7,309 nt of DNA. Origin: Syntrophomonadaceae bacterium. GTDB taxonomy: Bacteria; Bacillota; Dethiobacteria; DTU022. The stretch covers positions 1-7,309 of the forward strand of contig PWSG01000049.1 of the NCBI GenBank assembly GCA_003564055.1, read 5' to 3'. The translations under genes were made by a program, and so were the position numbers. Below the pieces are notes generated by a model. The model was not told where the DNA came from and did no database searches. It worked only from the letters and a program-made list of their open reading frames with translations. How positions within the stretch are numbered: position 1 is the first letter of the stretch; each line of letters starts with the position of its first letter. This document shows positions 1-6,387 of this stretch, one piece after another.

Positions 1-189
1 GATATCGCCTATGGTGAAAAGGTCGAGTTTACTGTTAATGAGCAAAATGAAGTGGTAATCAGGCCTGTAAAGGTTAGCCTTGATGATGTTTATGGGGTTC
101 TGGAAAAACAAAAACCTGCAGGCAGCCATGAAGACCACCGCCGCCTGGCCCGGGATTGGGCAGGTGAAAAAGGTAGCAAGCGAGGTTAG
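1..189 (+). CDS. AbrB/MazE-type antitoxin, 3' part (VapB-like)
   Basis: The frame is open from the first base and ends in TAG at 187-189, giving 62 residues; the N-terminal 20-25 residues of a typical antitoxin lie outside the window. The stretch VEFTVNEQNEVVIRPV matches the second half of an AbrB/SpoVT swapped-hairpin DNA-binding domain. It is followed by a charged tail (roughly residues 27-62, with DDVYGVLEKQ and HRRLARDWAGEK) of the kind that wraps around and blocks a PIN toxin. The toxin gene starts three bases downstream, the usual antitoxin-toxin order. By family knowledge the antitoxin would neutralise the toxin and repress its own promoter, which is off the window. The family call rests on this half-domain plus the neighbour. 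Confidence 0.8.
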   Translation, partial: DIAYGEKVEFTVNEQNEVVIRPVKVSLDDVYGVLEKQKPAGSHEDHRRLARDWAGEKGSKRG

Positions 190-192
190 TTA

Positions 193-600
193 ATGCAGTT
201 CATCGATACAAATGTCTTTCTACGATTTCTGACCAAAGACGATCCGGTAAAAGCGGCCAGCTGTCACAAGCTTCTTCAAAGTGCAGCAGAAGGAGAGCTT
301 AAACTTTACACTACCGACCTGGTTATAGCCGAGCTGGTCTGGGTACTGCAGTCGCCTAAAACATATAACCTTAACCCATCTGAAGTCTTTGACATTATTA
401 TGCCCCTGCTTATGATAAAGAATCTCAATTTCCCCTGTAAAAATATTTTTCCCGATATCATGGAGCTTTTCAAAACAGAAAATATTGATTTCATTGATGC
501 TTACAATAGTGAAATTATGCGCAGCCGGAAAATAGATGCTATCTACAGTTATGACAAACACTTCGACCAGCTGCCTGATGTTGTGAGGCAGGAACCTTAG
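193..600 (+). CDS. PIN-domain ribonuclease toxin (VapC-type)
   Basis: This 135-residue protein has the usual length and layout of a VapC-type PIN nuclease, which cleaves RNA (often tRNA or rRNA) with a metal ion held by conserved acidic residues. The visible candidates are D5 in FIDTN, E47 in IAELVWVL, D102 in IDFIDAY and D121 in SYDKHFD, with N7 and D125 as supporting residues. All expected acidic positions are present, so it looks catalytically intact. The start is ATG at 193, with GAGG at 182-185 seven bases upstream, inside the end of the antitoxin gene, so the two are probably translationally coupled. The RNA target cannot be told from sequence. An isolated PIN nuclease is the only alternative, and the AbrB-type partner argues against it. 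Confidence 0.9.
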   Translation: MQFIDTNVFLRFLTKDDPVKAASCHKLLQSAAEGELKLYTTDLVIAELVWVLQSPKTYNLNPSEVFDIIMPLLMIKNLNFPCKNIFPDIMELFKTENIDFIDAYNSEIMRSRKIDAIYSYDKHFDQLPDVVRQEP

Positions 601-917
601 TCTTTGTTGCCGTAGCGGCTCACCTTCCAGGTTACCACCCCCAGGACGGCTTCTGTCTTTTTACAGCAAGGTACCATTAACTGCATTTTCATTTACGTAG
701 CGGGTAATAATATCTCTTATCCCGGGAGTAATATCCGTTTAAAGCCAGAAGAAACGGGTTAGACTCTCTATTGCTTTATCGGCTGTTTCTTCGCTTGTCC
801 ATTCGGTATCGATAAAGCGGATGGCCGGTTAGTAGCCCAGAAAACAAGGCAGCAGTTTTCTTTGGAAGCATCATTTATGGCTTCCAGGGCTTTATAATCT
901 GACACAGCCTCGGTCAT
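597..917 (-). pseudogene. Probable decayed protein-coding gene, family not recognised
   Basis: Read on the minus strand, three consecutive pieces look like protein but no single frame carries them. The first runs from ATG at 917 (MTEAVSDYKALEAINDASK, then ENCCLVFWATNRP) in a frame that stops at 768. The second, in another frame at about 828-661, reads PAIRFIDTEWTSEETADKAI, ESLTRFFWL, stop (739-741), TDITPGIRDIITRYVNENAV, NGTLL, stop (661-663). The third, at about 665-597, reads KKTEAVLGVVTWKVSRYGNK and ends in TAA overlapping the toxin's stop codon; it shares the frame of the first piece. Two frame changes and at least two internal stops imply decay, or chance. I do not recognise the family. 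The amphipathic, charged composition of the pieces is better than expected from random AT-rich spacer, but this is a judgement by eye. Confidence 0.35.
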
Positions 918-938
918 CGAATTTAGCCAAGTAGTAGC

Positions 939-964
939 AATTATTAATAAAATGAATTATTAAT
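939..964 (+). repeat. AT-rich direct repeat upstream of the promoter, UP-element-like
   Basis: The 10-mer AATTATTAAT occurs at 939-948 and again at 955-964, with the second copy ending seven bases before the -35 box. Position and composition fit an UP element, which contacts the RNA polymerase alpha subunit, but in such AT-rich DNA a repeat of this size could arise by chance. Confidence 0.4.
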
Positions 965-971
965 TCTGTCC

Positions 972-1000
972 TTGACAGTAACTTATTAGTAAGGTAATAT
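972..1000 (+). promoter_or_regulatory. Sigma-A-type promoter for the ABC importer operon
   Basis: A perfect -35 box TTGACA at 972-977 is followed, after exactly 17 bases, by TAATAT at 995-1000, one mismatch from the -10 consensus TATAAT. Transcription would start near 1007, giving a leader of about 40 bases before the ATG at 1048. The -35 box sits in a short inverted repeat, CTGTC (966-970), three bases, GACAG (974-978), which could be an operator half-site pair. A second TATAAT at 1014-1019 has no matching -35 box and is less likely to be used. Confidence 0.8.
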
Positions 1001-1047
1001 GTAACACGCAAACTATAATTAGTAACACTCTAAGGAGGCTATAATTA
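1001..1047 (+). repeat. Imperfect tandem repeat in the operon leader, including the ribosome binding site
   Basis: Two units each begin with GTAACAC and end with CTATAATTA. The first is 1001-1007 plus 1013-1021; the second is 1022-1028 plus 1039-1047. The second unit has a longer middle that contains AAGGAGG (1032-1038), nine bases before the ATG at 1048. The repeat therefore lies between the -10 box and the start codon, where it could bind a regulator or reflect a small duplication. No known operator consensus was recognised. Confidence 0.6.
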
Positions 1048-2673
1048 ATGCAAGGTGGCAAAAGGTTTATATTTTCTCTCGTTTTTATCTCTTTTATTTT
1101 TGCCCTGTTCTTTTTTAGCGGTTGCTTTGAGCAAGTTCCGGCAACTGAAAACGGTGGCGCGGATACTGACGAAGCTCCAAAAGATGAGCTGATCCTGGCT
1201 GTCGGTTATGAGCCGGATGAGGGTTGGGACCCTGTAGCCGGTTGGGGCCGCTATGGTTCGCCGCTGTTTCAGAGCACACTGTTGAAGAGAGACAGCAATT
1301 TAAGGATTGAAAATGATCTGGCAACCAGCTATGAGGTAAGTGAAGATGCTCTGACCTGGACAGTTACTATCAGGGATGACGCGGTGTTTTCAGATGGAGA
1401 GAAGCTAACAGCAGGTGATGTGGTTTTTACCTTTCAAAAAACCAAAGAGAGTGGCTCTGTTGTTGATTTAAATCTGCTCACCGAAGTTAAGGCCCTTGAT
1501 GATTACACCATAGAATTTACCCTTGAGAGGCCTCATTCAGCCTTTAGTGCAATACTGGTATCAACGGGAATCGTACCGGAACATGCCTATGATAGTAACT
1601 ATGCTGAGAATCCTGTCGGCTCAGGACCTTTTAAACTGCTGCAGTGGGATAAAGGACAGCAGTTGATTGTAGAAGCAAACCCCTTATATTACGGTGAGCA
1701 GCCTTTTTTCAAGCGGATTACCTTCTTATTTCTTGAAGAGGATGCCGCCTTTGCAGCAGCAAGGGCCGGTGAAGTGCAAATAGCAGCTATACCGCACGCA
1801 TTTGGCGACCAGCAAGTCTCCGGCATGAGCCTGGTAAACCTGGAGAGTATTGACAACCGTGGCATAATGTTTCCTTTTGTCAAAGCCAGCGGCGAAACAG
1901 AGGACGGAAAACCAATCGGTAACGATGTAACAGCAGACCTGGCTATCAGGCAGGCCATTAATATTGCCGTTGATCGCCAGGCGCTGGTTTCAGGCGCATT
2001 AAACGGTTTCGGTACTCCCGCATATACAGTGTGCGACCACATGCCCTGGTGGAATCCTGAAACAGTGTTAAACGATGCTGACTTTGAATCAGCCGCTGCA
2101 ATTCTTGCTGAAGCGGGTTGGGAAGATACCGATGGTGACGGAATTTTGGAGAAAAATGGCCTCAAAGCCTCTTTCAGCCTCATTTACCCTGCTTCTGATA
2201 TGACCAGGCAGGCTCTGGCCCTCGGTGTGGCCGAAATGATCAGGCCGCTGGGAATTGATATTAAAGCCGAGGGTAAGAGCTGGGATGATATTCAAGAGCT
2301 GATGCATTCCAACGCTGTTCTTTTCGGCTGGGGCAGTTATGATCCCATTGAGATGTTTAATCTTTATCACAGTTCCATGGCCGGGTTTAGTTGGTATAAT
2401 ACCGGTTTTTACAGCAACGCGGCTGTTGATGAATATATGGAGCTGGCGCTCAGCGCAACCAGTGAAGAAGAAGCGAACAGCTACTGGAAAAAGGCGCAAT
2501 GGGATGGAGAAACTGGTTTCAGCGGCAAGGCTGATGCGCCCTGGGCCTGGCTGGTTAATCTCGGTCACCTGTACCTGGTGGATGAAAACCTGGATATTGG
2601 CAAGCAGAAAGTTCAACCACACGGTCACGGCTGGCCCTTTACCGATAATATTGCCGAATGGAAGTGGCGTTAG
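1048..2673 (+). CDS. Extracellular solute-binding lipoprotein, family 5 (nickel/peptide type)
   Basis: The 541-residue product is the substrate-capturing subunit of the importer encoded downstream. It has a signal peptide with a basic start (KR at 5-6), a hydrophobic core (about 7-24) and a lipobox-like FSGC, so lipid attachment is expected at C26. Family-5 (SBP_bac_5) hallmarks follow: FSDGEKLTAGDVVFTFQK (about 114-131), NPVGSGPFKL (188-197), ADLAIRQAINIAVDRQAL (296-313) and DTDGDGILEKNG (360-371). Length is normal for the family. Near the C-terminus, QPHGHGWP puts H525 and H527 close together, a possible metal or chelate contact. The start is ATG with AAGGAGG nine bases upstream. It is the first gene after the promoter. 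Known ligands of the family include Ni-chelates, oligopeptides, heme and opine metallophores; the ligand here is undetermined. Confidence 0.92.
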   Translation: MQGGKRFIFSLVFISFIFALFFFSGCFEQVPATENGGADTDEAPKDELILAVGYEPDEGWDPVAGWGRYGSPLFQSTLLKRDSNLRIENDLATSYEVSEDALTWTVTIRDDAVFSDGEKLTAGDVVFTFQKTKESGSVVDLNLLTEVKALDDYTIEFTLERPHSAFSAILVSTGIVPEHAYDSNYAENPVGSGPFKLLQWDKGQQLIVEANPLYYGEQPFFKRITFLFLEEDAAFAAARAGEVQIAAIPHAFGDQQVSGMSLVNLESIDNRGIMFPFVKASGETEDGKPIGNDVTADLAIRQAINIAVDRQALVSGALNGFGTPAYTVCDHMPWWNPETVLNDADFESAAAILAEAGWEDTDGDGILEKNGLKASFSLIYPASDMTRQALALGVAEMIRPLGIDIKAEGKSWDDIQELMHSNAVLFGWGSYDPIEMFNLYHSSMAGFSWYNTGFYSNAAVDEYMELALSATSEEEANSYWKKAQWDGETGFSGKADAPWAWLVNLGHLYLVDENLDIGKQKVQPHGHGWPFTDNIAEWKWR

Positions 2674-2708
2674 TTAGTTTTTAAGACGGGTCTAAAGGGG
2701 CATGGAAA

Positions 2709-3704
2709 ATGCGTTTAACCGGTTTCCTTATATTTGTTAGTGGTAAAGTATTAAAAGCGGTAATCCTTTTGGCCGCTTTGAGCGTTTTATCTTTCTGGCT
2801 GGTCAGCAAGTCACCGATAGATCCCGTGCAGTCATATATCGGGGCCGACGCAATGGTTGTCGGCCCCGAGCAGCGTGAAAACATTGCCGCTTACTGGGGT
2901 CTGGACAGACCTCCGCTGGAGCGCCTCTATAGCTGGGGGGCAGCCCTGCTTCAGGGTGATTTTGGAACATCGATGATCTTCAGAAGACCTGTACTTACTG
3001 TAATAGGGGAACGTTTTATGGCCTCCCTAATGCTGATGGGGTTGGCTTGGATAATATCCGGTTTACTTGGCTTCTGGCTGGGCATTACAGCAGCGATGAA
3101 GCAGGGTTCATGGCTGGATCGCCTGATTAAAACCTACTGTTTTACGTTAGCGTCGACCCCTACTTTTTGGCTCGGCCTGCTGCTACTCATAGTGTTTGCT
3201 GTCTGGCTCGGCTGGTTTCCCATCGGTCTGGCTGTACCGGCAGGGGGGCTGGCTGAAGAAGTTACGCTTGCCGAAAGGTTAAGACACCTCATATTACCTG
3301 CTTTAACTTTAAGTATCCTCGGTGTTGCCAATGTTGCCCTGCATACCCGGCAAAAGCTGATTGATGTTCTTAACAGTGAGTATGTATTGCTGGCCAGGGC
3401 CAGGGGAGCTACAGAAAGAGAAGTATTATTCAGGCATGGCTTGAGAAACATAGCTCTGCCGGCTGTAACCCTGCAGTTTGCCTCCCTAAGTGAGCTTTTT
3501 GGCGGCTCGGTGTTGGCCGAGCAGGTTTTTTCTTACCCGGGGTTGGGGCAGGCCACCGTGCAGGCCGGACTGCGGGGCGATGTGCCCTTATTGCTGGGCA
3601 TAGTAATCTTTAGTGCCATGTTTGTTTTTAGCGGCAATTTGATCGCAGATATCATTTACCGCCTGGTCGACCCCAGGATTAGGCAAGGGGAGGCATCGGG
3701 ATGA
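2709..3704 (+). CDS. ABC importer permease, OppB/DppB/NikB type
   Basis: This 331-residue membrane protein is the first of the two channel subunits. It has the OppB-type plan: one N-terminal membrane segment (about 15-33), a long outward loop (about 34-100) with YWGLDRPPLERLYSWG and GDFGTS, then about five more membrane segments (roughly 105-130, 145-170, 195-212, 255-275, 292-316). The cytoplasmic coupling (EAA) loop that docks on the ATPase is at about 224-253, with EYVLLARARGATEREVLFRH followed by GLRNIALP. FSYPGLG (274-280) is a further family hallmark. The start is ATG at 2709 with AAAGGGG at 2694-2700; an ATG at 2702 is in another frame. It lies 35 bases after the binding-protein gene and overlaps the next gene by four bases. 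A strong hairpin lies early in the gene. Confidence 0.93.
   Translation: MRLTGFLIFVSGKVLKAVILLAALSVLSFWLVSKSPIDPVQSYIGADAMVVGPEQRENIAAYWGLDRPPLERLYSWGAALLQGDFGTSMIFRRPVLTVIGERFMASLMLMGLAWIISGLLGFWLGITAAMKQGSWLDRLIKTYCFTLASTPTFWLGLLLLIVFAVWLGWFPIGLAVPAGGLAEEVTLAERLRHLILPALTLSILGVANVALHTRQKLIDVLNSEYVLLARARGATEREVLFRHGLRNIALPAVTLQFASLSELFGGSVLAEQVFSYPGLGQATVQAGLRGDVPLLLGIVIFSAMFVFSGNLIADIIYRLVDPRIRQGEASG
2839..2869 (+). repeat. Perfect 11-bp inverted repeat (GC-rich hairpin) inside the permease gene
   Basis: TCGGGGCCGAC at 2839-2849 is the exact reverse complement of GTCGGCCCCGA at 2859-2869, with a nine-base loop (2850-2858). It codes for residues 44-54 of the permease (IGADAMVVGPE), about 130 bases into the gene. 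No T-run follows, so it is not a standard intrinsic terminator. In the operon mRNA it would form a very stable stem just downstream of the highly needed binding-protein message. Confidence 0.75.
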
Positions 3705-4579
3705 GTAAAAGCGGAATTTCATATCTGGCCGCCGGCAGCAAAGAAGTTCGCTTGTTTAAAGGCATGAATCTTAGAACAAAAACATTAATCTCCATAGGCC
3801 TGACAGTTGTTTTGCTCATGCTTATCATAGCAGGTAATTTTACCCTGAGTGCAGATAATATCTCGACCAACTTTGAAATCAAGAATCAGCCGCCATCGGC
3901 AGTAAACCTGTTCGGAACCGATTGGCTTGGGCGTGATATGTTTACAAGAACCGTCAAGGGGCTTAACATCAGCCTGGCTGTGGGCATGATTGCTTCTTTT
4001 GTCAGCGCTGTTATTGCCCTGGTCCTGGGGATCAGTGCCGCCACCCTGGGCAAAAGGGTAGACGGGCTTGTTACCTGGCTGATTGACCTTTTCCTGGGGG
4101 TGCCGCACCTGGTTATAATCATTCTGATTGCCTTTGCCATGGGCGGGGGGATACGAGGAGTTATAGTGGGGGTGGCTGTTACACACTGGCCCAGCCTGGC
4201 CCGGGTAATTCGCGCTGAAGTTATGCAACTGCGGTCAGCAGATTATATCCAGGTAGCTCAAAAACTGGGCAAATCGCGCTGGTGGATTGCTACCAAGCAC
4301 CTTTTGCCCCACCTGGCCCCACAATTCTTTATCGGTTTGATTTTACTTTTCCCACATGCTATTTTACACGAAGCAGGGATTAGTTTTCTTGGGTTTGGCC
4401 TCTCGCCGGAAACACCGGCAATCGGGATCATTCTTTCTGAGTCAATGCGCTATCTTTCCACAGGCATGTGGTGGCTGGCCTTTTTCCCTGGATTGGCCCT
4501 GCTGGTTATGGTTCGCTCTTTTGATATTTTGGGCAGCAACCTGCTTTTGTTGTTTGATCCTCACAGGGCCCGGGAGTAG
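3701..4579 (+). CDS. ABC importer permease, OppC/DppC/NikC type
   Basis: The 292-residue product is the second channel subunit. After a cytoplasmic head of about 27 residues comes a membrane segment (28-45), a short outward loop with the OppC-type motif FGTDWLGRDMFTR (71-83), and about five further segments (roughly 90-115, 126-147, 150-165, 207-230, 256-276). The coupling loop for the ATPase is at about 178-205 (RSADYIQVAQKLGKSRWWIA, then TKHLLPH). EAGISFLGFGL (224-234) is a strong family signature, and the protein ends with a short DPHRARE tail. The ATG overlaps the preceding stop in an ATGA arrangement, and AAGGGGAGG at 3685-3693 lies seven bases upstream. Length and motifs look intact. 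Confidence 0.93.
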   Translation: MSKSGISYLAAGSKEVRLFKGMNLRTKTLISIGLTVVLLMLIIAGNFTLSADNISTNFEIKNQPPSAVNLFGTDWLGRDMFTRTVKGLNISLAVGMIASFVSAVIALVLGISAATLGKRVDGLVTWLIDLFLGVPHLVIIILIAFAMGGGIRGVIVGVAVTHWPSLARVIRAEVMQLRSADYIQVAQKLGKSRWWIATKHLLPHLAPQFFIGLILLFPHAILHEAGISFLGFGLSPETPAIGIILSESMRYLSTGMWWLAFFPGLALLVMVRSFDILGSNLLLLFDPHRARE

Positions 4580-4585
4580 TGAAAA

Positions 4586-4591
4586 AGGAAG
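4586..4591 (+). promoter_or_regulatory. Ribosome binding site deciding the first ATPase start
   Basis: AGGAAG at 4586-4591 is correctly placed for ATG 4597 (seven bases after the AGGA core). The in-frame GTG at 4579, which overlaps the preceding stop as TAGTG, has only a weaker GGGAG at 4572-4576 just three bases away. ATG 4597 is therefore preferred. Confidence 0.6.
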
Positions 4592-4596
4592 TGATT

Positions 4597-5625
4597 ATGA
4601 TTAATAACAGTTTAAGCACATCAATAAACCATAATAGTATGCCACAAGGAACCCCCAGCCCTCAAATGTCGATGCCTGGTGAGGTTTCCGGAGTAAAAAC
4701 AGAGCCAATGCTGAGCGTAAGAGAGCTGTCTGTTTCTTTTATTCAATATGCCAGGGGTCTTAAACAACAGCTACTGGAAGTTATTAACGGTTTAAGCATT
4801 GAGCTATACCCAGGGGAAGTAGTTGCGGTGGTCGGGTCAAGTGGATCTGGAAAGAGTTTACTGGCTCATGCTGTTCTGGGCATTTTGCCTGGAAATGCTA
4901 TAGTCAGTGGCGATATGCAGTTTGGAGGAGAAATACTTACAAGTAAACGGCAATCAACTCTTCGTGGCACAGAAATTGCTTTTGTTCCCCAGTCGGTTAA
5001 TTACCTCGACCCGCTGATGAAAGTTGGTGCCCAGGTTAAAGCAGCCGTAAAACAGGGCAGCAAGCGGGAGGTGCAACAAAAAATCTTCAAGCGCTACCAT
5101 CTTGATAAGAATGTCGAAAATCTCTACCCCTTTCAACTTTCAGGCGGAATGGCCAGGAGAATCCTTGTAGCAGGGGCTCTGGTCGGCAATGCCCGCCTGG
5201 TAATTGCCGATGAACCCACTCCCGGCCTTCATCCTGCTGTGGTTAAAGAAACCTTACACCATTTGAGAGAGTTAAGCGATGAAGGCCGCGCAGTTATGCT
5301 AATTACTCACGATATAAAGGCTGCACTTGAGTATGCTGACCGAATTGCTGTTTTTTATGCCGGAACTACCTTAGAAACAGCAAATGTAGCAGATTTTTCA
5401 GGAGACGGCTCTGACCTGCGCCATCCATACAGCAAAGCTCTCTGGAAAGCCTTGCCCCAGAATGATTTTGTCTCATTGCCGGGTTTTCAACCGGCCTCGG
5501 GAGAACTGCCGCAGGGATGTCTTTTTGCACCGCGCTGCCACATGTTTAAGGATCTCTGCAAGGAAAAGCGCCCTAAAGAAAGAAGTTTACGTGGTGGAAA
5601 GGTAAGGTGCCACTATGCCACTTAA
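4597..5625 (+). CDS. ABC importer ATPase with C-terminal Fe-S-type cysteine motif (OppD/DppD/NikD type)
   Basis: From ATG 4597 this is a 342-residue ATPase; GTG 4579 would add six residues. It has Walker A GSSGSGKS (80-87), Q-loop Q132, signature LSGGM (181-185), Walker B LVIADEP (201-207) and switch histidine H238. The C-terminal region has the oligopeptide/nickel-transporter (oligo_HPY) form HPYSKALWKALP, followed by cysteines 308, 314, 321 and 338 (C-x5-C-x6-C-x16-C). That pattern is known to hold a 4Fe-4S cluster in some DppD-type ATPases. Two oddities: about 38 residues rich in Ser, Asn and Met precede the usual family start (MLSVRELSVSF), and the D-loop reads GLHP, where most relatives have an aspartate. 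It hydrolyses ATP together with the second ATPase. The next gene overlaps it by 11 bases. Confidence 0.92.
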   Translation: MINNSLSTSINHNSMPQGTPSPQMSMPGEVSGVKTEPMLSVRELSVSFIQYARGLKQQLLEVINGLSIELYPGEVVAVVGSSGSGKSLLAHAVLGILPGNAIVSGDMQFGGEILTSKRQSTLRGTEIAFVPQSVNYLDPLMKVGAQVKAAVKQGSKREVQQKIFKRYHLDKNVENLYPFQLSGGMARRILVAGALVGNARLVIADEPTPGLHPAVVKETLHHLRELSDEGRAVMLITHDIKAALEYADRIAVFYAGTTLETANVADFSGDGSDLRHPYSKALWKALPQNDFVSLPGFQPASGELPQGCLFAPRCHMFKDLCKEKRPKERSLRGGKVRCHYAT

Positions 5626-6241
5626 AGCACTTGAAGTTGGCTTTCACTATTATAATGGGCCATGGGTAGTAAGCAATTTTAGTTTTATGATTAATCCCGG
5701 CCAGATTATCGGTCTCTACGGGCCCAGCGGTTCCGGTAAAAGTACTATCGCCCGTCTTTTAGCCGGTTTTGAGAAGCCCAGGGCAGGGCAGGTTCTCCTT
5801 GATGGCAAACCCATGCCGGTAAAAGGCAATAACCCTGTTCAGCTGGTCCTGCAGCACCCTGAAAAAGCAGTCAACCCCAGGTGGCAACTGGAGCAGACAA
5901 TTTATGAAGGCTGGCGCCCCAATGCTGAAATCATGGATAGTTTCGGGATAAGTAATAAATGGCTGAAACGTTGGCCCAATGAACTTTCATCAGGTGAACT
6001 ACAGCGCTTTTGCGTGATCAGGGCACTGGGTCCTGAAACCCGCTACTTAATTGCTGATGAGATGACAACCATGCTTGATGCTGTGACCCAAGCTCAGATT
6101 TGGGAGGCAGTTTTAAGGATTGCAGCACGCAGAAATCTTGGTTTGATTGTAGTAAGCCATGAAATGAGCCTTCTAAATCGCTTTTGCCACGAAATAGTTA
6201 ATCTTGATAGTTACGATAGATCTGGTTTGGTTTATAATTAA
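5615..6241 (+). CDS. Short ABC importer ATPase (OppF/DppF/NikE type)
   Basis: The 208-residue product is the second, different ATPase. It has Walker A GPSGSGKS (36-43), Q-loop Q80 in LVLQHPEKAVNPRW, signature LSSGE (124-128), Walker B YLIADE (144-149), a normal D-loop MLDAVTQ (153-159) and switch histidine H182, so both ATP sites of a heterodimer could form. It is shorter than usual OppF/NikE proteins (about 250-330 residues) and stops soon after the core domain. It lacks the C-terminal region and the cysteine motif present in its partner. The stop is followed by no in-frame continuation, so a recent truncation is not evident. ATG 5615 overlaps the partner gene by 11 bases, and AAGGTAAGGTG at 5599-5609 is its ribosome binding site. 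It is the last clear gene of the operon. Confidence 0.9.
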   Translation: MPLKALEVGFHYYNGPWVVSNFSFMINPGQIIGLYGPSGSGKSTIARLLAGFEKPRAGQVLLDGKPMPVKGNNPVQLVLQHPEKAVNPRWQLEQTIYEGWRPNAEIMDSFGISNKWLKRWPNELSSGELQRFCVIRALGPETRYLIADEMTTMLDAVTQAQIWEAVLRIAARRNLGLIVVSHEMSLLNRFCHEIVNLDSYDRSGLVYN

Positions 6242-6243
6242 GC

Positions 6244-6318
6244 ATGACTGCCATAAAGAATGCTCAGCCCGTTTGCTTCTCCTGGGAGAGAAATCGGCAG
6301 GAAATTTATAAATCATAA
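6244..6318 (+). CDS. Possible 24-residue peptide, doubtful
   Basis: An ATG two bases after the last ATPase stop opens a frame reading MTAIKNAQPVCFSWERNRQE then IYKS. No ribosome binding site is visible, but translation could restart by coupling to the ATPase stop. It could also be the stump of a lost sixth operon gene, or chance. No family is recognised. Confidence 0.15.
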   Translation: MTAIKNAQPVCFSWERNRQEIYKS

Positions 6319-6358
6319 AAAATATTTTTTTAATTATTTGGGATACAATTAAATCAAG

Positions 6359-6387
6359 AGCCCTGGGCTGTAAAAAGAATCTTTTTA
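6359..6387. repeat. Two abutting palindromes, possible weak terminator
   Basis: AGCCC-T-GGGCT (6359-6369) is followed at once by TAAAAAGA-A-TCTTTTTA (6371-6387) and then a T-rich stretch (6388-6399). As RNA the single-base loops cannot form as drawn, so the stems would be shorter. The location after the operon fits a termination or protein-binding site, but the structure is not a classic intrinsic terminator. Confidence 0.35.

Noticed and set aside
601..1047. Riboswitch (NiCo or cobalamin) or NikR operator upstream of the importer
   Set aside because: The predicted leader is only about 40 bases, too short for these riboswitches, and no GTATGA-type inverted pair was seen.
1689..2628. Long open minus-strand frames inside the binding-protein gene (1689-2183 and 2089-2628)
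   Set aside because: They lie wholly within a well-supported gene on the other strand, lack ribosome binding sites, and their translations resemble no protein family.
4579..4596. GTG at 4579 as the start of the first ATPase (TAGTG overlap with the permease stop)
   Set aside because: The ATG at 4597 has the better-placed AGGAAG ribosome binding site. The GTG is possible and would change only six residues.
6317..6330. A6-TA-T6 palindrome as a terminator
   Set aside because: It has no GC pairs in the stem, so it would not form a stable terminator hairpin.
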